Source of the DNA: Flavobacteriaceae bacterium
Lineage (GTDB): Bacteria; Bacteroidota; Bacteroidia; Flavobacteriales; Flavobacteriaceae
Direction of reading: 5' to 3'
DNA length: 38,341 bases
Assembly (NCBI GenBank): GCA_947456815.1
Contig: CANGTL010000024.1
Span: forward strand, 1-38,341
The notes beneath the pieces are model-generated. The model was not told the DNA's origin, ran no database searches, and worked only from the letters and a program-made list of their open reading frames with translations. Positions within the stretch are counted from its first letter, which is position 1. Every line of letters begins with the position of its first letter. This document shows positions 16,724 through 23,246 of this stretch, piece after piece. The position numbers and the translations under genes were made by a program.

Positions 16724-17365
16724 ATGATGTCATTACAATATCTTATTCGTGAGCCAAAAATACTAAAGGACAAAAACCCACTCATACTATTACTTCACGG
16801 CTACGGAAGTAATGAAGAAGATTTGTTTTCTTTTGCTAGCGAACTTCCCGACGAATATTACGTTATTTCTGTCCGCGCTCCCTATGATTTGATGTATGGA
16901 AGTTACGCTTGGTATGCAATCAACTTTGATGCAGATGAAAACAAGTTTTCAGACCATGAGCAAGCGAAAGAATCACGAGATTTGATTGCCAAATTTATCG
17001 ACGAACTGGTTGCTAATTATGCCATTAATGCAAATAATGTTACCTTGATTGGTTTTAGTCAAGGGTGCATATTAAGTTACGCTGTAGCCTTAACCTACCC
17101 CGAAAAAGTACAAAGAGTAGTTGGTATGAGCGGTTACTTGAATATGGACATCGTTTCGGAAAGAAATGATCAAACCGATTACAGCAAACTAAGAATATTT
17201 GCGTCACATGGGTCAGTCGATCAAGTAATTCCTGTTGAATGGGCGCGAAAAGCAAAACCAATTTTGGAAGAAATGGGAATTGACGTCATCTATAAAGAAT
17301 ATCCGATAGGTCACGGGGTTTCACCACAAAATTTCTACGATTTTAGAAATTGGTTGCAAAGCTAA
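16724..17365 (+). CDS. Alpha/beta hydrolase, phospholipase/carboxylesterase family
   Basis: This 213-residue cytoplasmic hydrolase is of the carboxylesterase/lysophospholipase (abhydrolase_2) type. The oxyanion-hole motif is LLLHGYGSNEEDL (22-34). The nucleophile is Ser112 in GFSQG, the acid is Asp166 in SHGSVDQVIP, and the base is His197 in PIGHGVS. All three are at family positions. The protein starts with two Met codons, and the second (16727) is equally possible. No promoter is clear upstream. It converges with the lipoprotein gene that follows, with 7 bases between stops. The substrate is not predictable from sequence. Confidence 0.92.
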   Translation: MMSLQYLIREPKILKDKNPLILLLHGYGSNEEDLFSFASELPDEYYVISVRAPYDLMYGSYAWYAINFDADENKFSDHEQAKESRDLIAKFIDELVANYAINANNVTLIGFSQGCILSYAVALTYPEKVQRVVGMSGYLNMDIVSERNDQTDYSKLRIFASHGSVDQVIPVEWARKAKPILEEMGIDVIYKEYPIGHGVSPQNFYDFRNWLQS

Positions 17366-17372
17366 CTGTGCG

Positions 17373-17801
17373 TTATTGACCGACGAAAAGTATTTTACCA
17401 CCTTTCTTAAGCGTATAAGACTTTTCGGAGCTAAGTTCCCATTCCCCATTCACCCATAGCTGTTCGGACTCTTTCCGTACTAAAATGATGGGCGATTTTA
17501 GCATTATCGTGAACAATTCTGCTTTGTTACTAGTGTCATCCAAAATTATAAAAGCCCCCATAGTATTTTCTTCAACGGCATTAAGCCGGATGCCAACGTC
17601 AAAAATACGAACACAGTCATTTTTCAAAATAGACCAAGTGTAACCAGCAGATGTAATGCAGTTATGTGCGTCACGATCGGCTCCAACAACTTGAACTTTT
17701 GCAGTATCTTGTACTACTGATTTCTCATCAATCTCTGCCGTTTTCTTCGCGCATGACATGCAAATAATACAAAACGTCAGTACAAATAGCTTGTGACTCA
17801 T
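17373..17801 (-). CDS. Hypothetical lipoprotein with a paired-Cys motif
   Basis: This is a 142-residue predicted lipoprotein. The Met at 17801 gives a proper lipoprotein signal, with the hydrophobic core LFVLTFCIIC and lipobox CMSC. An in-frame ATG at 17858 would overlap the upstream gene and bury the signal. The mature part has NCITSAGYTWSILKNDCVRIF, a Cys-(x)n-Cys segment that could form a disulfide and that I have seen in other Bacteroidota lipoproteins; its function is unknown. It starts 1 base after the stop of the upstream gene, as the last gene of a three-gene operon. Confidence 0.75.
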   Translation of the reverse strand: MSHKLFVLTFCIICMSCAKKTAEIDEKSVVQDTAKVQVVGADRDAHNCITSAGYTWSILKNDCVRIFDVGIRLNAVEENTMGAFIILDDTSNKAELFTIMLKSPIILVRKESEQLWVNGEWELSSEKSYTLKKGGKILFVGQ

Positions 17802-17802
17802 G

Positions 17803-18303
17803 TTATTTTTGATATAAAACAGATTGAATTGTTTCAAAAGAAACGGTTTCGTCTTCATTAATAAAGTATTTCAAAAGCACTTCGCCCCAATATTCACCAT
17901 CGCTATAATCTGCAATAATCCAACGATGATTTAATACTTTAACTTTATTGATGATGAATTTTTGCACTCCAATTTGATCTTGTCCAGTATACGGATTACC
18001 TTTTGGATTTTCGTTCAAATCCATTAATTTCTCTTTTACATAAGGAATTAATTTCTCGTAAGGAATAAATTTCTTTGAGTCGCCCGAATCAAAATAATTT
18101 TGGGCGTTCTGATTGTTTTCTAATGAAAAATAATTGGCATCATCATACTTTGCTGCAATCGAAGTTAGGCTATCTTTCAACTTTGCGTTCGTAACTGTAA
18201 AACGAGTTTCATCAAAATTGGACTTCTTACTATAATACATGTAAGTGAAGATATTGAACAATACAGCTAAAATAAAAAGATAAAGGAACATTGATTTTTT
18301 CAT
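17803..18303 (-). CDS. Hypothetical membrane-anchored protein
   Basis: This 166-residue protein has one N-terminal membrane helix (about 5-23) and a soluble domain outside, with charged helices around 30-100 and a beta-rich end. I do not recognise the family and see no catalytic motif. It sits between the MBL hydrolase (15 bases upstream) and a lipoprotein gene (1 base downstream), all on the minus strand. It is probably co-transcribed with them. Confidence 0.75.
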   Translation of the reverse strand: MKKSMFLYLFILAVLFNIFTYMYYSKKSNFDETRFTVTNAKLKDSLTSIAAKYDDANYFSLENNQNAQNYFDSGDSKKFIPYEKLIPYVKEKLMDLNENPKGNPYTGQDQIGVQKFIINKVKVLNHRWIIADYSDGEYWGEVLLKYFINEDETVSFETIQSVLYQK

Positions 18304-18318
18304 AGTAATAAATAATGA

Positions 18319-19083
18319 TTAAACGGTGATTTCTAAATTATCATAGGCAACAAATACGTTTGCCGGCAACTTCTTTTGAATTTCTTGATGAAAGCCGAAA
18401 AGGTGACTAATATGCGTTAAATACGCTTTCTCTGGATTAATATTCGCTATAAAAGCCAAAGCTTCTTCCAAATTAAAATGCGAATGATGTGGCTCTTCAC
18501 GCAATGCGTTGACCACTAAAATTTTCAATCCCTTCAACTTTGCCTTTTCACTTTCCTCAATGGTCTTCACGTCGGTAAGATAGGCAAAGTCTTCTATTCG
18601 AAAACCAAAGACTTGTAAATTTCCGTGCATCACATTAATTGGAATCGCGATTTTGTCTCCAATTAAAAACTGTTGATTTGGAATGATTTCAACTGGTTCA
18701 ACAGAGGGTGCTCCTGGATAACGGTCTTCTTTTTCAAACACATAGTCAAAACGTCGGCGAAGGTTTTCTAGAACTCTTCTATGCCCGTAAATTGGCAGTG
18801 CGCCTTGCCTAAAATTAAAAGGGCGAATATCATCTAAACCGGCAGTGTGATCGGCATGTTCGTGGGTGTAGAGAATCCCGTCAATCTTTGGGCATTTAGA
18901 CTGTAACATTTGTTGTCTAAAATCTGGTCCACAATCAACTATATAAGAGTAGTCGTCCCAATGAATCCAAATTGAGACACGTAGTCTCTTGTCTTTCGAG
19001 TCCTCGCTATGACATACGGAATGTTGACTTCCAATTACTGGAATGCCTTGCGAAGTACCCGTACCCAAAAAATAGACTTTCAA
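18319..19083 (-). CDS. MBL-fold metal-dependent hydrolase (PhnP-like)
   Basis: This 254-residue metallo-beta-lactamase-fold hydrolase has the di-metal motif HEHADH at 74-79 (His74, His76, Asp78, His79). It begins with the phosphodiesterase-like LGTGTSQGIPVIGS (6-19). Further metal ligands are plausibly the His of VMHGN and the Asp of YLTDV. The TGTSQG...PVIGS start and Cys near residue 24 resemble PhnP and related cyclic-phosphate phosphodiesterases. No phn genes are near, so its substrate is probably different. It is the first gene of a three-gene operon and is divergent from the 19178 gene. Confidence 0.9.
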   Translation of the reverse strand: MKVYFLGTGTSQGIPVIGSQHSVCHSEDSKDKRLRVSIWIHWDDYSYIVDCGPDFRQQMLQSKCPKIDGILYTHEHADHTAGLDDIRPFNFRQGALPIYGHRRVLENLRRRFDYVFEKEDRYPGAPSVEPVEIIPNQQFLIGDKIAIPINVMHGNLQVFGFRIEDFAYLTDVKTIEESEKAKLKGLKILVVNALREEPHHSHFNLEEALAFIANINPEKAYLTHISHLFGFHQEIQKKLPANVFVAYDNLEITV

Positions 19084-19099
19084 TATGTTATTTTTTTTA

Positions 19100-19107
19100 C
19101 AAAAATA
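19100..19107 (-). promoter_or_regulatory. -7 element (TATTTTTG on minus) of the MBL operon
   Basis: This is an exact TAnnTTTG match on the minus strand, 17 bases before the MBL start. It sits beside a divergent promoter at 19122-19149. Confidence 0.45.
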
Positions 19108-19121
19108 CTATTAATTCTCAG

Positions 19122-19149
19122 TTGGTAAAGTCCTATTTTGTTAACTTTG
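19122..19149 (+). promoter_or_regulatory. Strong promoter TTG-N17-TAACTTTG
   Basis: The TTG at 19122-19124 and the perfect -7 element TAACTTTG at 19142-19149 are separated by 17 bp, within the known Flavobacterium range. The ATG at 19178 follows by 28 bases. Confidence 0.7.
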
Positions 19150-19177
19150 TACAAGATTTACTACGTTACCTCAAATC

Positions 19178-20638
19178 ATGGACAAACAAATAAAGTTAAA
19201 AGGAGACAAAGTTATTGAGCAAATCCCTTCTACAAAGGATAAGGCATTGCGCATCAACTTAAATGAAAATATATACGGAACTTTTGCTGAAATAGGGGCT
19301 GGTCAGGAAACTGTAAGGCACTTTTTTAGGTCTGGAGGCTCTTCTGGAACTATTGCAAAGGCAATGAGCGCCTATGATAAAGACTTTAGTGATGCTATTT
19401 ATGGTGTAGAGGAAGACGGAAGATATGTAACTGAAAGTCGACTTAAAAAAATGCTGACGCATGAAGTAAACCTAATTGAAAAACGCTTAAGTCGAGAGAA
19501 GCATCCTCACAAGATGTTCTTTAGTTACGCAAATACAGTAGCTACCATAGATTTCGCAAAACAATTTAAAGGTCATGGTTGGGTCGGAATCCGTTTTCAG
19601 ATCGATCCTGAGGAAGATTATAATGATATTAGCATTCACATTCGTTTTAAGGAAACCGATGCTAGATTGCAACAAGAAACCTTGGGCGTTTTAGGTGTCA
19701 ATTTGATATACGGTGCCTTTTACAAGTATAATGATCCTAAAAAATTATTGCGCTATTTATATGACCATTTAGATAAAGACCAATTAGAAATCGATACCGT
19801 TAATTTCTCAGGACCACGCTTTGAAGAAGTTGACAACCGTTTGATGAGTCTACAGTTGGTCAAAAATGGAATGACAGACGCCGTAATGTTTGATCCTGAA
19901 GGTAAAAACATTTTACCCGCTGCGATTTTGTATAAGAAAAATATCTTGGCTTTGCGAGGTAGTTTCCGTCCCGTAACGAGCGTAAACATGGACATGTACG
20001 AAAAGTCACTCAAGATGTTTCTCGCTGAAAGTAAAGTAGAAAAAGACAACACGCTGGTCGTGTTTGAGATTACACTTTCAAATCTTCGGTCAGAAGGCGA
20101 AATCGACGAACGAGATTTTATGGACAGAGCGGAATTACTTTGCTCGTTGGGCCAAACAGTAATGATTTCAAATTTCCAGGAATATTATAAAGTAGTAGAA
20201 TATTTCTCTAATTATACCAAAGCACGAATGGGATTGGCCATGGGTGTCAACAATTTGATTGACATTTTTGACGAAAAATACTATCGCCATTTAAGTGGGG
20301 GAATTTTGGAAGCTTTTGGAAAATTATTCTATCGCGATTTGAAAGTATTTGTCTATCCGATGTTAGGGGAAGACGGGGAAGTAATTAATTCTGAAAATCT
20401 TAAAGTACATCCTCGAATGAAAGAGCTTTATAAGTTCTTTAAATTTAATGGAAAAGTAGTTGACATCGAAGACTTCAACCCAAATAACTTACAAGTATTT
20501 TCACGAGAAGTTCTCAAGATGATTAACCAAGGGAAATCCGGATGGGAAAACATGTTACCAAAAGGAATTGCGGAGTTGATCAAGAAACACAAACTTTTTG
20601 GCTATGATGCTAATAAAGTTCTAGAAGAAACAAAATAA
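19178..20638 (+). CDS. Conserved protein of unknown function
   Basis: This 486-residue protein is probably cytoplasmic, with no signal peptide or membrane helix. The N-terminal part has a Gly-rich stretch, GTFAEIGAGQETVRHFF followed by GGSSGTIAKAMSAYDK (about 34-68). Further blocks are SREKHPHKMFFSYANTVATIDF and HGWVGIRFQ. I do not recognise a characterised family. There is no Walker A or nucleotidyltransferase signature. It has its own strong promoter and a strong terminator, so it is a single-gene unit. Its length and Gly-rich loops suggest an enzyme, but this is inference. Confidence 0.85.
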   Translation: MDKQIKLKGDKVIEQIPSTKDKALRINLNENIYGTFAEIGAGQETVRHFFRSGGSSGTIAKAMSAYDKDFSDAIYGVEEDGRYVTESRLKKMLTHEVNLIEKRLSREKHPHKMFFSYANTVATIDFAKQFKGHGWVGIRFQIDPEEDYNDISIHIRFKETDARLQQETLGVLGVNLIYGAFYKYNDPKKLLRYLYDHLDKDQLEIDTVNFSGPRFEEVDNRLMSLQLVKNGMTDAVMFDPEGKNILPAAILYKKNILALRGSFRPVTSVNMDMYEKSLKMFLAESKVEKDNTLVVFEITLSNLRSEGEIDERDFMDRAELLCSLGQTVMISNFQEYYKVVEYFSNYTKARMGLAMGVNNLIDIFDEKYYRHLSGGILEAFGKLFYRDLKVFVYPMLGEDGEVINSENLKVHPRMKELYKFFKFNGKVVDIEDFNPNNLQVFSREVLKMINQGKSGWENMLPKGIAELIKKHKLFGYDANKVLEETK

Positions 20639-20653
20639 TTTTACCAAATATAT

Positions 20654-20701
20654 AAGAGTCAAGAATGTGAATATTGCTATTCGATCTTGACTCTTTTTTT
20701 G
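20654..20701 (+). terminator. Rho-independent terminator
   Basis: An 11-bp perfect stem (20654-20664 with 20685-20695), whose loop can form a second small hairpin (GAATA/TATTC), is followed by eight T. It ends the 19178 transcript and lies just before the convergent bcp gene. Confidence 0.85.
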
Positions 20702-20704
20702 AAA

Positions 20705-21157
20705 TTATTTTAGTATCTGAGCAGTGTGATCCTTTGTTTTCACCTCTTTAATGACCTCGTCAATTATACCATTTTCATCTATGACAAACGTTGTTCTGTG
20801 GATACCATCATATTCTTTGCCCATAAACTTTTTTGGACCCCAGACTCCAAAAGCTTGAATTACTGATTTATCCTCATCCGCGAGCAGGGCAAATGGAAAC
20901 TCAAATTTGTTCTTAAAATTAGATTGCGATTTGGCATTATCAGCACTTACGCCTAATAGCTCATAATTATTTGCTTGAAATCGAGCAAAATTATCCCGAA
21001 GGTCACATGCTTCAGCAGTGCAACCTGGTGTATTGGCTTTTGGATAGAAGAAAACCACTAGTTTCTTTCCTTTATAGTCGGCCAAAGAATGGCGTTTCCC
21101 ATCTTGGTCTAGTGCAGAAAAATTGGGCGCTTGACTGCCTTTTGTAAGTGTTGTCAT
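20705..21157 (-). CDS. bcp: Thioredoxin-dependent peroxiredoxin (Bcp/PrxQ)
   Basis: This 150-residue peroxiredoxin reduces hydroperoxides in the cytoplasm. The peroxidatic Cys46 is in YPKANTPGCTAEAC, and Cys51, five residues on, is the PrxQ-type resolving Cys. Other family features are GVSADNAKSQSNF and FVIDENG.I. The gene ends 4 bases after the terminator of the convergent gene. No clear promoter was found upstream; that gap carries a repeat-like element at 21198-21299. Confidence 0.95.
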   Translation of the reverse strand: MTTLTKGSQAPNFSALDQDGKRHSLADYKGKKLVVFFYPKANTPGCTAEACDLRDNFARFQANNYELLGVSADNAKSQSNFKNKFEFPFALLADEDKSVIQAFGVWGPKKFMGKEYDGIHRTTFVIDENGIIDEVIKEVKTKDHTAQILK

Positions 21158-21197
21158 GTATTGAGATTTTAGTTTTAAAATACGATTCCAGTAGAAA

Positions 21198-21299
21198 TTT
21201 GCCCCAGATGGCAGTGAAAACCCCGTGCAATCTTAAACTTATTTTTGTTGCAATTGCACAGCGACCAGAGGAAGCTGAAGCGATTGCTTAGAAAAATTG
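21198..21299 (+). repeat. Intergenic repeat element, copy 1 (flavobacterial type)
   Basis: This non-coding element lies between bcp and nth. It opens with GCCCCAGATGGCAGTGAAAA (21201-21220) and closes with GAAGCTGAAGCGATTGCTTA (21271-21290). An internal inverted repeat GTGCAAT/ATTGCAC pairs 21225-21231 with 21253-21259. The ends match, in opposite orientation, the element at 37086-37199. I recognise the general pattern (GCCCCgATgGaAGtG...AGCGgATaGC) from intergenic regions of Flavobacterium genomes. Confidence 0.6.
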
Positions 21300-21385
21300 T
21301 TTTAGATTGTGCGGTGTTGCAACGAACAGCTGGATTAGGCACATAGCAAAAATTAAGCTAATTTTACTTTTATAAAAATAATGAA

Positions 21386-22051
21386 ATGACCCAAAAAGAA
21401 CGCGTAACGTTTGTTATAAATACGTTAAAAGAAATCTATCCTTCCATACCAGTTCCTTTAGATCATAAAGATCCATACACTTTGTTGATTGCCGTATTAC
21501 TTTCTGCACAATGCACTGATGTTCGTGTGAATAAAATTACACCGCTACTTTTCGCAAAGGCAGACAATCCGAATGACATGATAAAACTAACCGTGGAAGA
21601 AATAGCGGATATCATTCGACCATGTGGGTTAGCACCAATGAAATCGAAGGGAATTTATGGCTTGTCGCGAATCTTGGTTGAAAAACACGAGGGGCAAGTT
21701 CCACAAAGTTTTGAAGCGCTTGAGTCATTACCCGCTGTGGGACATAAAACAGCAAGTGTCGTTATGAGTCAAGCATTTGGAGTACCGGCATTTCCAGTGG
21801 ATACTCACATTCACCGCTTGCTTTATCGTTGGAATTTTAGTAACGGAAAAAATGTAGTTCAAACAGAAAAAGATGCCAAACGCCTTTTCCCCGAAGCACT
21901 ATGGAATGAACTTCATTTGCAAATAATTTGGTATGGCAGAGAGTATTCTCCCGCTCGAGGTTTTGATTTAGAGAAAGATATTATCACTCGAACCGTTGGG
22001 CGGAAGTCTTTTTTGAATGATTTGAAAAGTCAGCGAACACCAAGAAAATAG
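21386..22051 (+). CDS. nth: Endonuclease III homologue without Fe-S cysteines
   Basis: This 221-residue DNA glycosylase/AP lyase is of the Nth family and acts in base-excision repair of oxidised pyrimidines. The helix-hairpin-helix LPAVGHKTASVV (115-126) contains the catalytic Lys121, and the catalytic Asp139 is in FPVDTHIHR. Both are one residue off from E. coli Lys120 and Asp138. The C-terminus, where E. coli has Cys-x6-Cys-x2-Cys-x5-Cys for [4Fe-4S], reads YGREYSPARGFDLEKDIITRTVGRK without any Cys. Only Cys43 and Cys80 occur in the protein, so the cluster is absent. A hairpin terminator follows the stop. Confidence 0.93.
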   Translation: MTQKERVTFVINTLKEIYPSIPVPLDHKDPYTLLIAVLLSAQCTDVRVNKITPLLFAKADNPNDMIKLTVEEIADIIRPCGLAPMKSKGIYGLSRILVEKHEGQVPQSFEALESLPAVGHKTASVVMSQAFGVPAFPVDTHIHRLLYRWNFSNGKNVVQTEKDAKRLFPEALWNELHLQIIWYGREYSPARGFDLEKDIITRTVGRKSFLNDLKSQRTPRK

Positions 22052-22070
22052 GAACTAGGTCCGCTAGTAT

Positions 22071-22107
22071 AAAAAAAATATCCCGATAATTCTCGGGATA
22101 TTTTCTT
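22071..22107. terminator. Strong hairpin terminator, usable from both sides
   Basis: A 12-bp perfect stem (22075-22086 with 22093-22104) with a 6-nt loop has A-run and T-run flanks. It ends nth, and on the minus strand it lies just past the 47-aa ORF and can end the sigma-factor transcript. Confidence 0.85.
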
Positions 22108-22249
22108 AATTAGCGATCACTTCAATATTTAAATTTCCTACTTTCATAAAGCTGAGCGCTTTAGAGTAATTTAGTAAAAAAGAAATAGTTTCTTTTTTCG
22201 GTTTCATTGAAGGTGTAACTACATTTTCTTTAGAGTAAATTTTTGCCAT
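22106..22249 (-). CDS. Small 47-aa protein downstream of the sigma factor
   Basis: This small ORF begins ATG (22249) and ends TAA (22106-22108). The protein is basic (MAKIYSKENVVTPSMKPKK...), followed by a hydrophobic-helical segment ETISFLLNYSKALSFM and a short end VGNLNIEVIAN. It lies 53 bases after the ECF sigma stop on the same strand and runs up to the terminator at 22071-22107, so it fits as the last gene of the sigma transcript. The composition is protein-like, and I believe similar short proteins occur in other Flavobacteria, but this could not be checked. Function unknown. Confidence 0.6.
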   Translation of the reverse strand: MAKIYSKENVVTPSMKPKKETISFLLNYSKALSFMKVGNLNIEVIAN

Positions 22250-22302
22250 ATTGTATTAATTGTGTTTGTTAACACTACAACGTGGAAATAAATCAAATAT
22301 TG

Positions 22303-22887
22303 CTAATTTGTCAAAATAATTTGATGCTTGTCTATTACTTTTCTCAAGTTCATTAATGCATAACGCATTCTTCCCAAGGCCGTATTAATACTAACACCTG
22401 TTAATTCGGATATTTCTTTAAAACTTAGGTCTTGATAAATTCTCATAACAAGAACTTCCTTCTGATCATTTGGCAACTCTTCAATTAATTTTTTTAAATC
22501 TTTTTCGACTTGCTCAGAAATCATTTGATTCTCTACTGTTAGCGAATTATCAGTCATTATAGAAAAAATAGAGAATTCCTCCGTTTCACGATACATTGGC
22601 ATTTTTTTATTTCTTCTAAAATGATCAATGATAAGATTATGTGCAATTCTCATAACCCATGGCAGGAATTTTCCTTCCTCATTATAAGAATTTGATTTTA
22701 AAGTTTTAATCACTTTAATAAAAGTGTCTTGAAAAATATCATCACTCAAATCTCGGTCTGAAATTTTAGAGTAGATAAAACCATAAATTTTTGATTGGTG
22801 CCTGCTGATTAACGTAGCTAAAGCGGATTCGTCTCCTGCCACATAACTTTTTACCAACAATGCATCTGGGATTTGTACATTAGCCAT
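22303..22887 (-). CDS. RNA polymerase sigma factor, ECF subfamily
   Basis: This 194-residue sigma-70-type factor has region 2 at about 13-95 (YSKISDRDLSDDIFQDTFIKV, and FLPWVMRIAHNLIIDHFRR in the 2.4 region). Region 4 at about 125-185 contains LPNDQKEVLVMRIYQDLSFKEISELTGVS and a recognition helix ending NTALGRMRYAL. No anti-sigma gene is adjacent, unlike many ECF factors, so control is by expression or another route. A strong promoter lies 95 bases upstream of the start (22982-23014), and a 47-aa ORF follows. It is the general type abundant in Bacteroidota. Confidence 0.93.
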   Translation of the reverse strand: MANVQIPDALLVKSYVAGDESALATLISRHQSKIYGFIYSKISDRDLSDDIFQDTFIKVIKTLKSNSYNEEGKFLPWVMRIAHNLIIDHFRRNKKMPMYRETEEFSIFSIMTDNSLTVENQMISEQVEKDLKKLIEELPNDQKEVLVMRIYQDLSFKEISELTGVSINTALGRMRYALMNLRKVIDKHQIILTN

Positions 22888-22981
22888 AAATCACTTTTTA
22901 GTTAATTAATAAATTTGGAGAATATCTCTAAAAAGTAATTTTTTGTTATAGGCAAATGTTAATTTAGAATTAATACTAAGC

Positions 22982-23014
22982 CAAATGTAGCACAATTTAT
23001 TAATAGAAAACAAA
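22982..23014 (-). promoter_or_regulatory. Promoter TTTG-N21-TACATTTG for the sigma gene
   Basis: On the minus strand, TTTG (23011-23014) and the perfect -7 element TACATTTG (22982-22989) are 21 bp apart. A leader of about 90 nt follows before the ATG at 22887. Confidence 0.7.
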
Positions 23015-23095
23015 CGTTAACTTGAAATTTAACACTTTTTCTGCAATAAAAATTTAAATTTCCTGATTTTAATTTAAGTAAATCTATCGTCTTAA

Positions 23096-23206
23096 TTATT
23101 TAAGATACTGAAAATCTGCCTCAATAGTAGCCTCAGAATTTCAACCAACATAAACTTTAAAATCTCCAGGTTCTGCTTCCCAATTTGAATTTGCAGTATA
23201 GAATCG
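23096..23206 (-). pseudogene. Remnant of a GH3 beta-glucosidase C-terminal domain
   Basis: On the minus strand from 23206 the sequence reads RFYTANSNWEAEPGDFKVYVG, then a TGA, then NSEATIEADFQYLK and TAA. This matches the last segment of the fibronectin-like domain of family 3 glycoside hydrolases (pattern EPG.FKV.VG.NS......F.L). The TGA falls where the family has Gly or Thr, so one base change could have made it. No other part of the gene is present and uvrA starts beyond it. This is a decayed 3' end with no start or active site. Confidence 0.6.
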
Positions 23207-23219
23207 GTTTAGAATTAAT

Positions 23220-23227
23220 TACATTTG
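23220..23227 (+). promoter_or_regulatory. -7 element (TACATTTG) of uvrA
   Basis: This is an exact TAnnTTTG match, 19 bases before the uvrA ATG. The best TTG upstream is 26 bp away (23191-23193), slightly outside the usual range. It lies right at the edge of the GH3 remnant. Confidence 0.5.
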
Positions 23228-23246
23228 TAGAAAATCCCCAACAACA

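Larger units (their letters stand above)
22888..23246. other. 359-base gap between sigma gene and uvrA
   Basis: The gap holds the sigma promoter (22982-23014), a decayed GH3 tail on the minus strand (23096-23206), and the uvrA -7 element (23220-23227). Nothing else was recognised in 22888-22981 or 23015-23095 beyond AT-rich sequence. Confidence 0.7.
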
